A stretch of DNA of 38,716 nucleotides from Achromobacter sp. UMC46. GTDB lineage: Bacteria; Pseudomonadota; Gammaproteobacteria; Burkholderiales; Burkholderiaceae_B. The stretch covers positions 1-38,716 of the forward strand of contig NZ_LZZS01000028.1 in NCBI RefSeq assembly GCF_014170335.1. The letters are read 5' to 3'. Position 1 is the stretch's first letter. Each line of letters starts with the position of its first letter. The notes beneath the pieces are model-generated. The model was not told the origin of the DNA. It saw only the letters and a list, made by a program, of their open reading frames with translations, and ran no database searches. Made by a program: the position numbers and the translations under genes. Positions 9,080 to 17,485 of this stretch are shown piece after piece.

Positions 9080-9973
9080 ATGTCGTCCCTCCCCTCGGCT
9101 GTCCTGCCCCCGTCGTCCGCCACCCGCAACGCCGGCATCCTGCTGTTCTTCGCCGCGCTGGTGGCGTTCGCGACCTTCGACGCCGGATCCAAGCACATGC
9201 TGGCGCGCTACCCCGCGCCCTTCCTGAATGTGATGCGGTATCTGGCCGTGATCATCCTGGCGGTCGCGATGCTATGGCGGCACGACCGCGGCATGCGCCT
9301 GCGCGACGCGCCGGAAAAGCCCTTGCTAGTGCTGCGCGGCGTGATGCTGGCGACCGTGGCGTCGTGCTTCATGACCGCGCTGATCTGGATGCCGCTGTCC
9401 GAAGCCACAGCCATCTATTTCACGTCGCCGCTCATCATGGTGGCGCTGTCGCCCTGGTTGCTGGGAGAGCGGGTGCGCCCCGTGCAATGGGTGGCGGTGG
9501 CGGCTGGCTTCGCGGGCATGATGCTGATCGTGCGCCCCGGTTCGGACCTGCCGTTGCTGGGCACCGCGCTGATGGCGGTGTCCGCCGTCAGCTACGCCAT
9601 TTTCCAGGTGCTGACGCGCAAGCTGTCCGGCAAGGTGCCGGGGCCGGTGCAATACGCCTACACCGCGATCATCTGCCTCGTCGTTACGGGGCTGCCCGCC
9701 CCGTTCTTCCTGCCCGACCCGTGGCCGGATGCGACCGATATGGTGCTGATCATCGCCCTGGGCGCCTGCAGCGGCCTGGCGCAGATACTCCTGATCGCCG
9801 CGTTCCAGCGCGTATCTGCCGCCACGCTGGCGCCGCTGAACTACTTCCAACTGCTGCTGGCGGTGCTGTTCAGCACCTTTTGGTTCCAGCGTCCGCCAGA
9901 CAGCCTGGCGCTGGCGGGCATGGCGCTGATCATGGCGGCCGGCGTGTTCCTGGCCATGCGGCGCGCGACGTAA
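9080..9973 (+). CDS. EamA/DMT-superfamily transporter
   Basis: This 297-residue inner-membrane protein has ten predicted helices arranged as two EamA repeats. The first repeat ends around WLLGERVRPVQW, the classic signature (family pattern: G-E-x-x-x-x-x-Q-W), and the second has ATLAPLNYFQLLLAVLFSTFWF. Members export amino acids, purines or other small metabolites. The start is 14 bases after the HDAC-like stop, so it is probably the last gene of the cluster and may relieve product or by-product accumulation. It ends nine bases from the stop of the convergent lacI-type gene with no terminator visible between. Confidence 0.9.
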   Translation: MSSLPSAVLPPSSATRNAGILLFFAALVAFATFDAGSKHMLARYPAPFLNVMRYLAVIILAVAMLWRHDRGMRLRDAPEKPLLVLRGVMLATVASCFMTALIWMPLSEATAIYFTSPLIMVALSPWLLGERVRPVQWVAVAAGFAGMMLIVRPGSDLPLLGTALMAVSAVSYAIFQVLTRKLSGKVPGPVQYAYTAIICLVVTGLPAPFFLPDPWPDATDMVLIIALGACSGLAQILLIAAFQRVSAATLAPLNYFQLLLAVLFSTFWFQRPPDSLALAGMALIMAAGVFLAMRRAT

Positions 9974-9982
9974 GTATCAGGC

Positions 9983-11008
9983 TTAGCTGGTTTCGCGCTG
10001 CACCAGCGTAAAGCCCAGGTCCACGTGCCGCTCCGCGACCTCGTCGCCCGCCAGATGCCGCATCAGCAGGCCCGCCGCCGCCGCGCCGATCTCGTAGCGC
10101 GGGGTGGCGATCGTCGACAACGGCGGCGTCGTCCAGGCGGTGCCGGCCAAGTCATGGAAGCCGATGATGGCCATCTGCCCCGGCACGTTCACGCCCAGGC
10201 GTCCACATTGGAACACCGCGCCCTGCGCCAGGTCGTCATTGCAGAAGAAGACCGCATCGCAATCCGGATGGCGGGCGCGCAGCGTCTGCAGCAGCGACGC
10301 CCCCAGGCTGATGGACGACTTTTCAGGCGTCATGATTTCAAGCGCCGGGTCATGGCAGCCCGCGTCCCGCAACGCCTGCCGGGCGCCTTCGCAACGCCGC
10401 AGCGAACGCGGATCCAGCTGGGCGCCGACGATGCCGACGCGGCGATGCCCGCGTTCCAGTAAATGGCGGACTGCCGCGTACCCGGAATCGAACTGCGAAA
10501 AACCGACGCTCATGCCTTCACCGGCCGGCAGCGTTTCAATCGTGTGCACCGTGGGGATCTGCTGCGCCCGCAGCAGATCCCACACGCCCGGATTGTGGTC
10601 GATGCCGGTCAGGATCAGCCCGTCAGGCAAGTGTTGCAGATACTTGCGCAACAGCGCCTCTTCTTCGTCCGGCGAGTACCCCGTGACGCCGATCAGCATG
10701 TGATAGCCGTGGCGGTCCAGCATGTCCTTGATCCCCGTGATGATGTCCACGAACACCACGTTGCTCAGCGACGGGATCAGCGCCACGATGGTTTGCGACC
10801 GCGCGGACGCCAGCGCGCTGGCCGCGTGGTTGGGCACATAGCCCAATTCCTGGCACACCCGGGCGATGCGCAGGCGCAACGCTTCGGCCACCTTATCCGG
10901 CGTGCGCAGCGCGCGCGACACGGTGATGGCGCTGACGCCCACGCGGCGGGCCACATCCTGCATGGTGACGCGGCCGGCGCGGGTGCTTCGGGGTTTACGG
11001 ACGGACAT
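9983..11008 (-). CDS. LacI/GalR-family transcriptional repressor (gluconate-repressor-like)
   Basis: This 341-residue repressor has an N-terminal LacI headpiece at about residues 14-60 (TMQDVARRVGVSAITVSRAL, then hinge NHAASALASARS). A periplasmic-binding-protein-like sugar domain runs from about 65 to the end (TIVALIPSLSNVVF, FCNDDLAQGAVFQC). The headpiece and hinge resemble the E. coli gluconate repressor GntR. It is divergent from the TRAP operon, and a perfect 16-bp palindrome of the gluconate-repressor type lies in the shared region. The simplest reading is repression of the operon, relieved by the transported sugar acid or a breakdown product. Confidence 0.94.
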   Translation of the reverse strand: MSVRKPRSTRAGRVTMQDVARRVGVSAITVSRALRTPDKVAEALRLRIARVCQELGYVPNHAASALASARSQTIVALIPSLSNVVFVDIITGIKDMLDRHGYHMLIGVTGYSPDEEEALLRKYLQHLPDGLILTGIDHNPGVWDLLRAQQIPTVHTIETLPAGEGMSVGFSQFDSGYAAVRHLLERGHRRVGIVGAQLDPRSLRRCEGARQALRDAGCHDPALEIMTPEKSSISLGASLLQTLRARHPDCDAVFFCNDDLAQGAVFQCGRLGVNVPGQMAIIGFHDLAGTAWTTPPLSTIATPRYEIGAAAAGLLMRHLAGDEVAERHVDLGFTLVQRETS

Positions 11009-11074
11009 TGGCCCTCGGGCGGGAGTGGGAAGCGCGTAGTCTGACGCAAAAAACGGGGGGTTGCCAAACGCGAA

Positions 11075-11090
11075 ATGTTAGCGCTAACAT
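11075..11090. promoter_or_regulatory. LacI-family operator, perfect 16-bp palindrome
   Basis: ATGTTAGCGCTAACAT is fully self-complementary with the central CG typical of LacI/GalR operators. Its half-site ATGTTA...TAACAT equals that known for the E. coli gluconate repressors. It lies 67 bases from the lacI-type start and 48 from the dctQ start, overlapping the expected -35 region of the TRAP promoter. Confidence 0.85.
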
Positions 11091-11099
11091 CCGCAAAAG

Positions 11100-11105
11100 C
11101 ATAAT
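11100..11105 (+). promoter_or_regulatory. Candidate -10 element of the TRAP operon promoter
   Basis: CATAAT (five of six bases of the consensus) lies ten bases after the operator. The matching -35 (near 11077-11083) is poor and falls inside the palindrome, as expected if repressor and polymerase compete. Transcription would start near 11112, giving a 27-base leader with AAGGAG at 11127-11132. Confidence 0.45.
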
Positions 11106-11138
11106 CCAGAAAATTCCGGGAAACGGAAGGAGACAACA

Positions 11139-11681
11139 ATGCAAGCTCGACCCTCGGGCCGGCCAGGCGGCACGCCCCTGGCCCGCGCCGCCGACTGGTG
11201 CTTCACCTTGCAGACCTGGCTGATGGTGGCCTGTCTGATCGTCATGGTCGTGCTGCTGTTCGGCAATGTGGCGCTGCGCTATCTGTTCAATTCGGGCATC
11301 AACGTCTCGGACGAGGTCTCTCGCCTGGCATTCGTCTGGATGATCTTCCTGGGATCGGTGATCGCCCTGCGCGAACACCAGCACATCGGCGTCACCATGC
11401 TGGTGGACCGCTTCGGGCCGGCGGCGCGCCGCGTGTCCCACGTGTTCTGCCAACTGCTGGTGCTGTGGGTGCTGTGGCTGATGGCCGAAGGCAGCTGGGT
11501 GCAGACCATCATCGGCATGGGCACCGTGCTGCCGGTCACGGGCATGCGCCTGGCGGTGTTCAATTCCGCCGCGCTGTACGCGGCGGCGGCCATGGGCATC
11601 CTGACGCTGATCGACTTGGTCCGCGTGCTGGCGGGAGGCCCGTTGCCGACGGAGTCCAGCCCTGAAGACCCGCTGGTCTGA
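11139..11681 (+). CDS. TRAP transporter small permease (DctQ family)
   Basis: This 180-residue inner-membrane protein has four hydrophobic helices. The DctQ segment FNSGINVSDEVSRLAFVWMIFLG and the following HQHIGVTMLVDRF (key residues E-x-x-R, H-x-x-x-x-x-x-x-D) are characteristic of the family. AAGGAG lies seven bases before the ATG. It is first in an operon with the large permease, binding protein and an aldonate dehydratase. With DctM it forms a sodium-driven importer. Confidence 0.93.
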   Translation: MQARPSGRPGGTPLARAADWCFTLQTWLMVACLIVMVVLLFGNVALRYLFNSGINVSDEVSRLAFVWMIFLGSVIALREHQHIGVTMLVDRFGPAARRVSHVFCQLLVLWVLWLMAEGSWVQTIIGMGTVLPVTGMRLAVFNSAALYAAAAMGILTLIDLVRVLAGGPLPTESSPEDPLV

Positions 11682-11748
11682 TGCTGGCGACCCGTCGTTG
11701 GCCTGACTCCGCGCTGCCTCCTTCCCCCTTCCCGCCCGGACACCCGCA

Positions 11749-13029
11749 ATGATCCTGACCGTCTTCCTGCTTGTGCTGCTGGGGCTGATCGCCCTGGGCA
11801 TGCCGATCGCATTCGCGTTGCTGCTCAGCGCGCTTGCCATGATGTTCCAGCTGGACTTCTTCGATACCCAGATCCTGGCGCAGAACATACTGACGGGCGC
11901 CAACAGCTTCACCCTGATGGCCGTGCCGCTCTTCATGCTGGCGGGCGAACTGATGAACGCCGGCGGCATTTCGCGCCGCATCGTCAGCCTCGCCAGCGCC
12001 TTCGTCGGCCATATCCAGGGCGGCCTGGGCTATGTGGCCATCTTCGCCAGCGTGCTGCTGGCGTCCCTGTCGGGTTCCGCCGTGGCGGATGCCGCCGCGC
12101 TGGGTTCGCTGCTGATCCCGATGCTGCGCGAAAAAGGCTATGACGCCGGCCAGGCGTCGGGGCTGATCGCCGCGGGCGGCATCATCGCGCCCATCATTCC
12201 GCCTTCGATCTCGTTCATCATCTTCGGCGTGGCGACCAACGTGTCGATCACCAAGCTGTTCTTCGCGGGCATCGCCCCCGGGCTGATGATGGGCCTGACG
12301 CTGATCGCCGTGTGGTCCTGGGTGGCGCGCAAGCACGGCACCATCAAACCGTCGCCGCGCGTGCCATGGCGCAACCGCATGAAAGCCCTGCGCGAATCGC
12401 TGTGGGCGCTGATGCTGCCCGTAATCATCATCGGCGGCTTGCGCGGCGGCATCTTCACGCCCACGGAAGCCGCCGTCGTGGCCGCGGTCTATGCGCTGCT
12501 GGTCAGCCTGTTCGTCTACCGCGAGATCGGCGTGCGCGACCTGGCGCAGCTGTTCGCCAATGCTGCGCGCACCACCGCCGTCGTCATGTTCCTGGTGGCG
12601 GCCGCGATGGTTTCGTCCTACATGATCACGCTGGCCGACATGCCGCAGGACCTGATCGCCCTGCTGGAACCCGTCATGGACCAGCCCAAGCTGCTGATGT
12701 TCGCCCTGCTGATCCTGCTGACGGTGGTGGGCACGGTCATGGACCTGACGCCGACGATCCTGATCCTGGGCCCGGTGCTCATGCCCGTCGTCATCAAGGC
12801 CGGCATCGATCCCATCTACTTCGGCGTCATGTTCGTCATGGTGGGCAGCGTGGGCTTGCTGACGCCGCCGGTGGGCACTGTGCTGAACGTGGTGTGCGGC
12901 GTGGCCCGCATCAATATGGAAACCATCTGCAAGGGCGTGTGGCGCTACGTCGTGGCCTACACGGTCTTGCTGGTCCTGCTGGTGATCTTCCCTGAACTGA
13001 TCACCGTACCCGCACGCTGGATGCACTAG
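11749..13029 (+). CDS. TRAP transporter large permease (DctM family)
   Basis: This 426-residue protein is hydrophobic throughout, with about twelve helices and two re-entrant hairpins. Family segments are visible: GMPIAFALLLS, SFTLMAVPLFMLAGELMNAGGI, GSAVADAAALGSLLIPMLREKGYD, GGIIAPIIPPSISFIIFG and TPPVGTVLNVVCGVA. Length is normal. No strong ribosome site precedes the ATG, and 67 bases separate it from dctQ. It forms the sodium-coupled transport channel. Confidence 0.95.
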   Translation: MILTVFLLVLLGLIALGMPIAFALLLSALAMMFQLDFFDTQILAQNILTGANSFTLMAVPLFMLAGELMNAGGISRRIVSLASAFVGHIQGGLGYVAIFASVLLASLSGSAVADAAALGSLLIPMLREKGYDAGQASGLIAAGGIIAPIIPPSISFIIFGVATNVSITKLFFAGIAPGLMMGLTLIAVWSWVARKHGTIKPSPRVPWRNRMKALRESLWALMLPVIIIGGLRGGIFTPTEAAVVAAVYALLVSLFVYREIGVRDLAQLFANAARTTAVVMFLVAAAMVSSYMITLADMPQDLIALLEPVMDQPKLLMFALLILLTVVGTVMDLTPTILILGPVLMPVVIKAGIDPIYFGVMFVMVGSVGLLTPPVGTVLNVVCGVARINMETICKGVWRYVVAYTVLLVLLVIFPELITVPARWMH

Positions 13030-13059
13030 CGGCATAGAGAAACCCCAAGGAGGAGCACC

Positions 13060-14076
13060 ATGATCAACCGATTCAAAACCCGACTACTCGTGCTGGCGAC
13101 CGCGCTGTCCTGCGCCGTCGCTGGCGTGGCTGCGGCGGCGGACGTCAAACCCCGCCTGATCCGCTTCGGCTACGGTCTGAACGAAGAAAGCGTCCAGGGC
13201 CGCGCCGCGCGCTTCCTGGCGCAAGAGCTGGAGAAAGTCAGCGGCGGCAAGCTCAAGATGAAGACCTTCGGTTCGGCCAACCTGGGCTCGGACGAACAGA
13301 TGCAAGGCGCGCTGGCGGGCGGCGCCCAGGAAATGATGGTGGGCTCCACCGCGCCGCTGGCCGGCATGGTCAAGGAATTCGGCGTGTTCGACCTGCCCTT
13401 CCTGTTCAACAGCGAAAAGGAAGCCGACGCGGTGCTCGACGGGCAACTGGGCGAAGACCTGCTGAAGAAACTGGAAGCCCGCGGCCTGGTCGGGCTGGTC
13501 TATTGGGAGAACGGGTTTCGCAACATGACGAATTCCAAGCGCCCGATCAACCGCGCCGAAGACCTGCAAGGGATCAAGCTGCGCGTGATGCAGAACCAGA
13601 TCGCGCTTGGCGTCTTCAATACGCTGGGCGCCAACGCCGTCCCCATGCCGTTTTCCGAACTGTTCACTGCGCTGGAAACCCGCACCGTGGACGGCCAGGA
13701 AAACCCCATCACCACCATCCAGAGCAGCAAGTTCTACGAAGTGCAGCCCTATCTGACCATCACGCGCCACGTCTACACGCCGTGGGTCGTGCTGGCCTCC
13801 AAGAAATGGTGGGACACCCTGTCGCCGGACGAGCAGAAGCTGATCCGCCAGGCCGCCGCCGCCTCGCGCGATTTCGAACGCAAGGACAGCCGCGCCGATT
13901 CGGCCAAGGCCATGACCACGCTTGAACAGGCCGGCATGAAGATCAATACAGTCAGCCCCGAGGAAGTGGCCCGCATGCGGCAGAAGGTGCAGCCCGTCGT
14001 GGACAAGTACACGCAGGAACTCGGCCCCGAACTCATCAAGCAGATGAACGACGAGATCCAGAAGGCGCGCAAGTAG
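13060..14076 (+). CDS. TRAP transporter solute-binding protein (DctP family)
   Basis: This 338-residue periplasmic receptor has a Sec signal peptide, MINRFKTRLLVLATALSCAV with cleavage near AAA-ADV (about residue 27). The DctP motif RPINRAEDLQGIKLRVMQNQ contains the conserved Arg R175 that grips the ligand carboxylate. A second Arg (R154 in NGFRNMTN) is also typical. AAGGAGG lies before the ATG. Ligand is expected to be a carboxylate, most likely a sugar acid given the dehydratase next door. Confidence 0.94.
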   Translation: MINRFKTRLLVLATALSCAVAGVAAAADVKPRLIRFGYGLNEESVQGRAARFLAQELEKVSGGKLKMKTFGSANLGSDEQMQGALAGGAQEMMVGSTAPLAGMVKEFGVFDLPFLFNSEKEADAVLDGQLGEDLLKKLEARGLVGLVYWENGFRNMTNSKRPINRAEDLQGIKLRVMQNQIALGVFNTLGANAVPMPFSELFTALETRTVDGQENPITTIQSSKFYEVQPYLTITRHVYTPWVVLASKKWWDTLSPDEQKLIRQAAAASRDFERKDSRADSAKAMTTLEQAGMKINTVSPEEVARMRQKVQPVVDKYTQELGPELIKQMNDEIQKARK

Positions 14077-14106
14077 CGCCGTCCAACCGAAGCGAAGCGA
14101 GCCCCC

Positions 14107-15888
14107 ATGTCTCAGACACCCCGCAAGTTGCGCAGCCAGAAATGGTTCGACGACCCGTCGCACGCCGATATGACGGCGATCTACGTCGAGCGTTATCTTA
14201 ATTACGGCCTGACGCGGCAAGAGCTGCAATCCGGACGGCCGATCATCGGCATCGCCCAGACCGGCAGCGATCTGGCGCCCTGCAACCGCCATCACCTGGC
14301 GCTGGCAGAGCGCGTCAAAGCGGGCATCCGGGACGCGGGCGGCATCCCGATGGAGTTCCCCGTGCACCCGCTGGCCGAACAAGGCCGGCGGCCCACGGCC
14401 GCGCTGGACCGCAACCTGGCCTACCTGGGCCTGGTCGAGATCCTGCACGGCTACCCCTTGGACGGCGTAGTGCTGACGACCGGCTGCGACAAGACCACGC
14501 CCGCCTGTCTGATGGCCGCCGCCACGGTCGACCTGCCCGCCATCGTGCTCTCGGGCGGCCCCATGCTGGACGGTTGGCACGACGGCCAGCGCGTCGGTTC
14601 CGGCACCGTCATCTGGCACGCGCGCAACCTGATGGCGGCCGGCAAGCTGGACTACGAGGGCTTCATGACGCTGGCCACCGCGTCTTCGCCGTCGGTGGGC
14701 CACTGCAACACCATGGGCACGGCGCTGTCGATGAATTCACTGGCCGAGGCGCTGGGCATGTCGCTGCCCACCTGCGCCAGCATTCCCGCCCCCTACCGCG
14801 AACGCGCGCAGATGGCCTACGCCACCGGCATGCGCATCTGCGACATGGTGCGCGAAGACCTCCGGCCCTCCCGCATCCTGACGCGCCAGGCGTTCGAGAA
14901 CGCCATTGTCGTGGCGTCTGCCTTAGGCGCGTCCACCAACTGCCCGCCGCATCTGATCGCGATGGCCCGCCATGCCGGCATCGACCTGAGTCTGGAAGAC
15001 TGGCAGCGCCTGGGCGAAGACGTGCCGCTGCTGGTCAATTGCGTGCCGGCCGGCGAACATCTGGGCGAAGGCTTCCACCGTGCGGGCGGCGTGCCCGCGG
15101 TCATGCATGAACTGCTGGCGGCCGGGCGCCTTCACCCGGACTGCCCCACCGTGTCCGGCAAGACCATCGGCGACATCGCCGCGGCCGCCAAGACGCGCGA
15201 CGCCGACGTCATCCGCAGTTGCGCCGCGCCGCTGAAGCACCGGGCGGGCTTCATCGTGCTGTCGGGCAACTTCTTCGACAGCGCCATCATCAAGATGTCG
15301 GTGGTGGGCGAATCGTTCCGCCGCGCCTACTTGTCCGAACCCGGATCGGAAAACGCTTTCGAGGCCCGCGCCATTGTGTTCGAAGGGCCCGAGGACTACC
15401 ACGCCCGCATCGAAGACCCCGCGCTGAACATCGACGAGCACTGCATCCTGGTCATCCGCGGCGCCGGCACGGTGGGCTACCCGGGAAGCGCCGAGGTCGT
15501 CAATATGGCGCCGCCGTCCCACCTGATCAAGCGCGGCGTGGACTCCCTGCCCTGCCTGGGGGACGGCCGTCAAAGCGGCACCTCGGGCAGTCCGTCCATT
15601 CTGAACATGTCGCCCGAAGCCGCGGTCGGCGGGGGGCTTGCCCTGCTGCGCACCGGCGACAAGATCCGCGTCGACCTGAATCAGCGCAGCGTCACCGCCT
15701 TGGTGGACGATGCGGAAATGGCGAAACGGAAGCTGGACCCCCCGTACCAAGCGCCCGAATCGCAAACCCCCTGGCAGGAGCTCTATCGGCAACTGGTCGG
15801 CCAGTTGTCGACGGGCGGCTGCCTGGAGCCCGCGACGCTTTACCTGAAAGTCATCGAGACGCGGGGCGATCCCCGGCATTCTCACTGA
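14107..15888 (+). CDS. IlvD/Edd-family aldonate dehydratase (L-arabonate/D-xylonate dehydratase type)
   Basis: This 593-residue Fe-S enzyme dehydrates a sugar acid to a 2-keto-3-deoxy acid. The three cluster cysteines are C59 (APCNRHH), C127 (TGCDKTT) and C200 (GHCNTMG). From memory these are the same positions as in Rhizobium L-arabonate dehydratase. The Mg ligands E91, D128 and E463, the carbamylated-type K129 and the catalytic Ser S490 in RQSGT are also kept. It therefore belongs to the [2Fe-2S] pentonate/hexonate dehydratase branch rather than the branched-chain amino-acid enzyme. It is the last gene of the TRAP operon. No aldolase or semialdehyde dehydrogenase is present to complete the pathway. 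Its last 38 bases overlap the end of the opposing hydrolase gene. Confidence 0.92.
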   Translation: MSQTPRKLRSQKWFDDPSHADMTAIYVERYLNYGLTRQELQSGRPIIGIAQTGSDLAPCNRHHLALAERVKAGIRDAGGIPMEFPVHPLAEQGRRPTAALDRNLAYLGLVEILHGYPLDGVVLTTGCDKTTPACLMAAATVDLPAIVLSGGPMLDGWHDGQRVGSGTVIWHARNLMAAGKLDYEGFMTLATASSPSVGHCNTMGTALSMNSLAEALGMSLPTCASIPAPYRERAQMAYATGMRICDMVREDLRPSRILTRQAFENAIVVASALGASTNCPPHLIAMARHAGIDLSLEDWQRLGEDVPLLVNCVPAGEHLGEGFHRAGGVPAVMHELLAAGRLHPDCPTVSGKTIGDIAAAAKTRDADVIRSCAAPLKHRAGFIVLSGNFFDSAIIKMSVVGESFRRAYLSEPGSENAFEARAIVFEGPEDYHARIEDPALNIDEHCILVIRGAGTVGYPGSAEVVNMAPPSHLIKRGVDSLPCLGDGRQSGTSGSPSILNMSPEAAVGGGLALLRTGDKIRVDLNQRSVTALVDDAEMAKRKLDPPYQAPESQTPWQELYRQLVGQLSTGGCLEPATLYLKVIETRGDPRHSH

Positions 15889-16855
15889 GGGCCCCGAAGA
15901 ATCCGTTGAACGCGGCCCACTCCGTGAACAGGCCCGGCCAGGCATGCACCCGCGTGCCGGGCTTGCCCAAGCCCCACCCGTGCCCGCCTTGGGGAAAGAT
16001 ATGCATCTCGGCCGGCACGCCCGCCGCGCGCAGCGCGTTGAACATCAGCAGGCTGTTGTCCACGGGCGAGATGGGGTCGTCCTGCGCTTGCGCCAGGAAC
16101 ACCGGCGGCATCTGCGCCGTCACCAGATGGTCCACGGAAAACGCCGCGCTCTGCTCGGCCGTGGGGTGTTCGCCCACGATTTCCCGGCGCGCATGCGTGT
16201 GGTCGAATGGCGGCATGAAGGTCAGCACCGGATAGATCAGCCCGGCGAAATCAGGCCGGGACGACAGGCTGTCCGCCGCGTCCACCGGGGCGTACCGCGC
16301 CACCGCAGCGGTCGCCGCCGTGAATCCGGCCAAATGCCCGCCCGCCGAAAACCCGATGACGCCGATGTGGCCGGTATCCAGCCCGTACCGCCCTGCCGCC
16401 GACCGGATCACCCGCATGGCGCGCTGCCCGTCCTGCAACGGGACCTCTGCCGGCCAATGCTCGCCCGGCAACCGATAGACCAGTTCAAACGCGGTCACGC
16501 CTTGCGCCTGCAGCCACAGGCAGGTCGGCGTGCTTTCGCTGCCCCGCTCGATATGCGCGTAACCGCCGCCGGCAATCACAAGCATGGCGCTGCCATTGGG
16601 TCGGGCCGGCCGGTAGACGATCAGGCGCGGCCGCGACACTTGTGTGACGGAACCCTTGGCGCTGACTTTCTCGGGGCCGTCCGGCCCGTGGCCTTGGCGT
16701 TGGCCTGGACCTTGAGGGGCCCGATTGTCCGGCCAGAGGTCCAGCGTTTCCTGGGCCGCGGCTTGGCCCGCCGGCGCCGCGGACGATGGGCTCACCCACC
16801 CGAACGCCGCCCCGGACATGGTGGCAAATAGAAGTTCCCGACGCTTGTTCACCAT
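15851..16855 (-). CDS. Exported alpha/beta hydrolase, acetyl-esterase (BD-FAE/xylan-esterase-like)
   Basis: This 334-residue serine hydrolase has a twin-arginine-like or Sec signal at the start (MVNKRRELLFATMSGAAFGW), so it probably acts in the periplasm. The catalytic triad reads S170 in GFSAGGH, an Asp near D260 in AQDDPISP and H292 in GGHGWG. The oxyanion loop is AGGGYAH (95-101). The early segment LDLWPDNRAPQG is typical of carbohydrate acetyl esterases. The ATG at 16855 has AAGGAA upstream. It is convergent with, and overlaps, the dehydratase gene. A role in removing acyl groups from sugars is plausible but unproven. Confidence 0.88.
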   Translation of the reverse strand: MVNKRRELLFATMSGAAFGWVSPSSAAPAGQAAAQETLDLWPDNRAPQGPGQRQGHGPDGPEKVSAKGSVTQVSRPRLIVYRPARPNGSAMLVIAGGGYAHIERGSESTPTCLWLQAQGVTAFELVYRLPGEHWPAEVPLQDGQRAMRVIRSAAGRYGLDTGHIGVIGFSAGGHLAGFTAATAAVARYAPVDAADSLSSRPDFAGLIYPVLTFMPPFDHTHARREIVGEHPTAEQSAAFSVDHLVTAQMPPVFLAQAQDDPISPVDNSLLMFNALRAAGVPAEMHIFPQGGHGWGLGKPGTRVHAWPGLFTEWAAFNGFFGALSENAGDRPASR

Positions 16856-17057
16856 GAATGTTCCTTGCCGGCTGAAGGCGCGACCGGAACGCCGCACCAA
16901 GACTTGACCAGCCTTGCTGCGGCCCATTACATCAGAGAAGACACGAGAGTCGACCCGGGATTCGGGACGCAACGGTTTCGGCGCGTTACGCGTCGGCCCA
17001 GTCTTTCAGTCGCGTCTCAAACGCCTGAACACGGGCTAAACACGCGCTAAACGGCGG
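16856..17057. other. Intergenic region upstream of the hydrolase gene
   Basis: About 200 bases without a gene lie between the DUF454 stop and the hydrolase start. Only the AAGGAA ribosome site (16862-16867) and a short direct repeat near 17028-17050 (GGGCTAAACACG / GCGCTAAACGG) were seen. No terminator or clear promoter was recognised. Confidence 0.4.
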
Positions 17058-17423
17058 TCAGGATTTGGGTGCCGGACGGCTGACCACGTACGCCGCGCTG
17101 GCGATGAAAAACAGGCCCACGCCCACGGCCAGCGGCCAGGACGGATGCGCGCTCCACCAGAACAGCGCGTAGCCGGCAGCCATGCCCAGGCAGGCATAGG
17201 TCTTGCCCTTGCGCGACACCGCGCCCTGTTCGCGCCAGGTGCGCAAGGCCGGTCCGTAGGTGGGACTCTCAAGCAGCCATTTTTCCAGCCGCGGAGAGGA
17301 CCGCGAGAAGCAGCCCACGGCAAGAATCAGGAAAATCGTCGTCGGCATGACCGGCAGAAATGCGCCAATGACGCCCAGTGCCAACATCACGCAGCCCAAC
17401 ACCAACCAAAGCACTTTCATCAT
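17058..17423 (-). CDS. DUF454 / YbaN-family small membrane protein
   Basis: This 121-residue inner-membrane protein carries the DUF454 signature GVIGAFLPVMPTTIFLILAV followed by CFSRSSPRLEKWLL. A second hydrophobic pair lies near the C-terminus (PLAVGVGLFFIASAAYVV). Length matches YbaN. The start is the ATG at 17423, with an adjacent ATG at 17420 as alternative; the frame stays open upstream but that part has no family similarity. The biochemical function of the family is unknown. It may be co-transcribed with the lipoprotein gene 62 bases upstream. Confidence 0.88.
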   Translation of the reverse strand: MMKVLWLVLGCVMLALGVIGAFLPVMPTTIFLILAVGCFSRSSPRLEKWLLESPTYGPALRTWREQGAVSRKGKTYACLGMAAGYALFWWSAHPSWPLAVGVGLFFIASAAYVVSRPAPKS

Positions 17424-17485
17424 GATGGTCAGCAGAATATCGCAAATGCCCGGCGGGAACCGGATTGGCCGACTCGGCGCAAGGC

